Below, piece by piece: positions 8,801-10,166 of a stretch of 10,166 bases of DNA; the stretch's first letter is position 1; each line of letters starts with the position of its first letter. Made by a program: the position numbers and the translations under genes. The DNA is from DASUFE01 sp036274675. Lineage in GTDB: Bacteria; Pseudomonadota; Gammaproteobacteria; HTCC5015. The stretch lies in the NCBI GenBank assembly GCA_036274675.1, contig DASUFE010000031.1:1-10166 (forward strand). The letters run 5' to 3'. Below the pieces are notes generated by a model. That model did no database searches and was not told the DNA's origin. It worked only from the letters and a program-made list of their open reading frames with translations.

Positions 8801-10166
8801 CGGCGCGCTGGCGCCGCTGCCGCGCGCCACCTGCGAGATCCAGGGATATGTCTACGATGCCAAGCGGCGCTGCGCGCGCCTGGCCCGCGAGTTCTGGAAC
8901 GATCCGGACCTGGCCGGCCGCCTGGAGCGGGAGGCGGCCGAACTCAAGCAGCGTTTTAACCGCGATTTCTGGGTCGAGGAGCGAGGATTTTTCGCGCTGG
9001 CCCTGGACGGCGAGAAACGGCGCGTCGATTCTCTCACATCCAATATCGGGCATCTGCTCTGGAGTGGTATCGCGGAACCTGACAAGGCCGAAGCCTGCAT
9101 GCGTCACCTGATGAGCGATGCATTGTTCTCAGGCTGGGGCGTGCGCACCATGGCCTCAACTGAAGGCGGCTACAATCCCATCGGATATCACGTCGGGACC
9201 GTGTGGCCGCACGATAATTCCTTTATAGCGCTGGGTCTGCGCCATTACGGCTATCGTAGCGAAGCAGCGCGTGTGGCGCTCGGCATATTGGAAGCGGCCA
9301 ACTTTTTTAATCACCGGCTGCCGGAAGCCTTCGCGGGTTACCCGCGGAATAAAACCAGGTTTCCCGTCGAGTATCCCACTGCCTGCAGTCCGCAGGCCTG
9401 GGCCACGGGCGCGCCGCTGCTGTTCCTGCGTAGTTTGCTCGGCCTCGAACCGGTGGGTGACCACCTGCTGGTGGATCCGGCGATCCCAAAAAAACTGGAA
9501 CGCATCGAGCTTATGGGTATACCTGGCCGTTGGGGAAGCGCGGACGCCTTCGGCCGCGGCCTGCTCGAAGTCGAGAGCGGCGCCGATGCGGTCGAACGGG
9601 CAATATGACTTCCTTGCAGGCCATTGCTTTCTGCCTGCAGTTCAGCATGGCCGTAATCGTATTCTGCGTACCCTTGACCGCCAGCCGGGAGGATCTGCTG
9701 CGCATCCGGAGGCCGGGTTTCCTGTTGCGCTCCGTATTTTCGATGAACATTATCATGCCGCTGTTCGCGATTACGCTCGCGTTGCTGTTCGAGCTCAAGC
9801 AAGGCGTCGAAATCGCGCTGATCGCGCTTGCGCTTTCGCCGGTGCCGCCGTTCCTGCCGAACCGTCAGCTTAAGGCCGGCGGGGCGTATTCGTCCATCGT
9901 CGGCATTCTGATCGTCACGGCGCTGTTCTCGATACTCTTCATACCCGCCGCCATCGGGATACTGATGCATGTCTTCAGACGCTCCATGAATGTAAGCGCC
10001 GGCTCCGTCGCGGTGATTGCCGGTACCTCGGTACTGCTGCCCATCGCGGCGGGCGCCGTTTTCAGGAGCGCCACGCCCTTCGTCGCACACCGGATCGCGC
10101 GCCCCCTTGCGACGGGCGCGGGGTTCCTGCTTGCGTTCTCGTTTATACCGGTGCTGGTCCTGGAAT

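Overview
The window is GC-rich, Gram-negative-type bacterial DNA. All genes run on the + strand, many have strong AAGGAG-type ribosome binding sites, and several overlap or nearly touch. Secreted proteins include a lipoprotein with a lipobox and three proteins with Sec-type signal peptides. A poly-serine linker joining a carbohydrate-binding-like domain to an enzyme domain is a style known from polysaccharide-degrading gammaproteobacteria such as Cellvibrio and Saccharophagus. A gammaproteobacterium is therefore my best guess, but it is inference and not a firm assignment.

Layout. (1) Positions 1-1216 hold the 3' part of a modular secreted protein: the end of a beta-sandwich/CBM-like domain, a 48-codon linker with 46 serines, and an SMP-30/gluconolactonase-like beta-propeller. 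(2) Positions 1217-2016 form an 800-base gap with no convincing gene. It has a GC-rich hairpin just after the stop codon, several short perfect inverted repeats, and an intrinsic-terminator-like hairpin with seven T's at 1623-1645. (3) Positions 2017-3864 encode three envelope proteins: a lipoprotein and two tandem paralogous periplasmic proteins. Each paralog carries two copies of the same ~57-residue module. (4) Positions 3885-5877 encode an exported HAD-superfamily phosphatase overlapping a formylglycine-generating enzyme (FGE) that keeps both catalytic cysteines. (5) Positions 5888-7096 encode an unrecognised multi-pass membrane protein. (6) Positions 7192-10166 encode an SCP2-domain protein, a glycogen-debranching/amylo-alpha-1,6-glucosidase-type enzyme, and the start of an SBF/BASS-like membrane transporter. 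The last two junctions are 4-base start/stop overlaps.

How it may work together (inference). From 2017 onward gaps are at most 95 bases, so one long transcript or two shorter ones (2017-7096 and 7192 onward) are plausible. The FGE would activate a type I sulfatase, but none lies in the window. The HAD enzyme would act in the periplasm beside the lipoprotein and the repeat proteins. The SCP2/debranching enzyme/transporter trio looks translationally coupled, which is an unusual pairing of a lipid-binding fold with alpha-glucan metabolism. No tRNA, rRNA, CRISPR array, insertion sequence or phage gene was seen.
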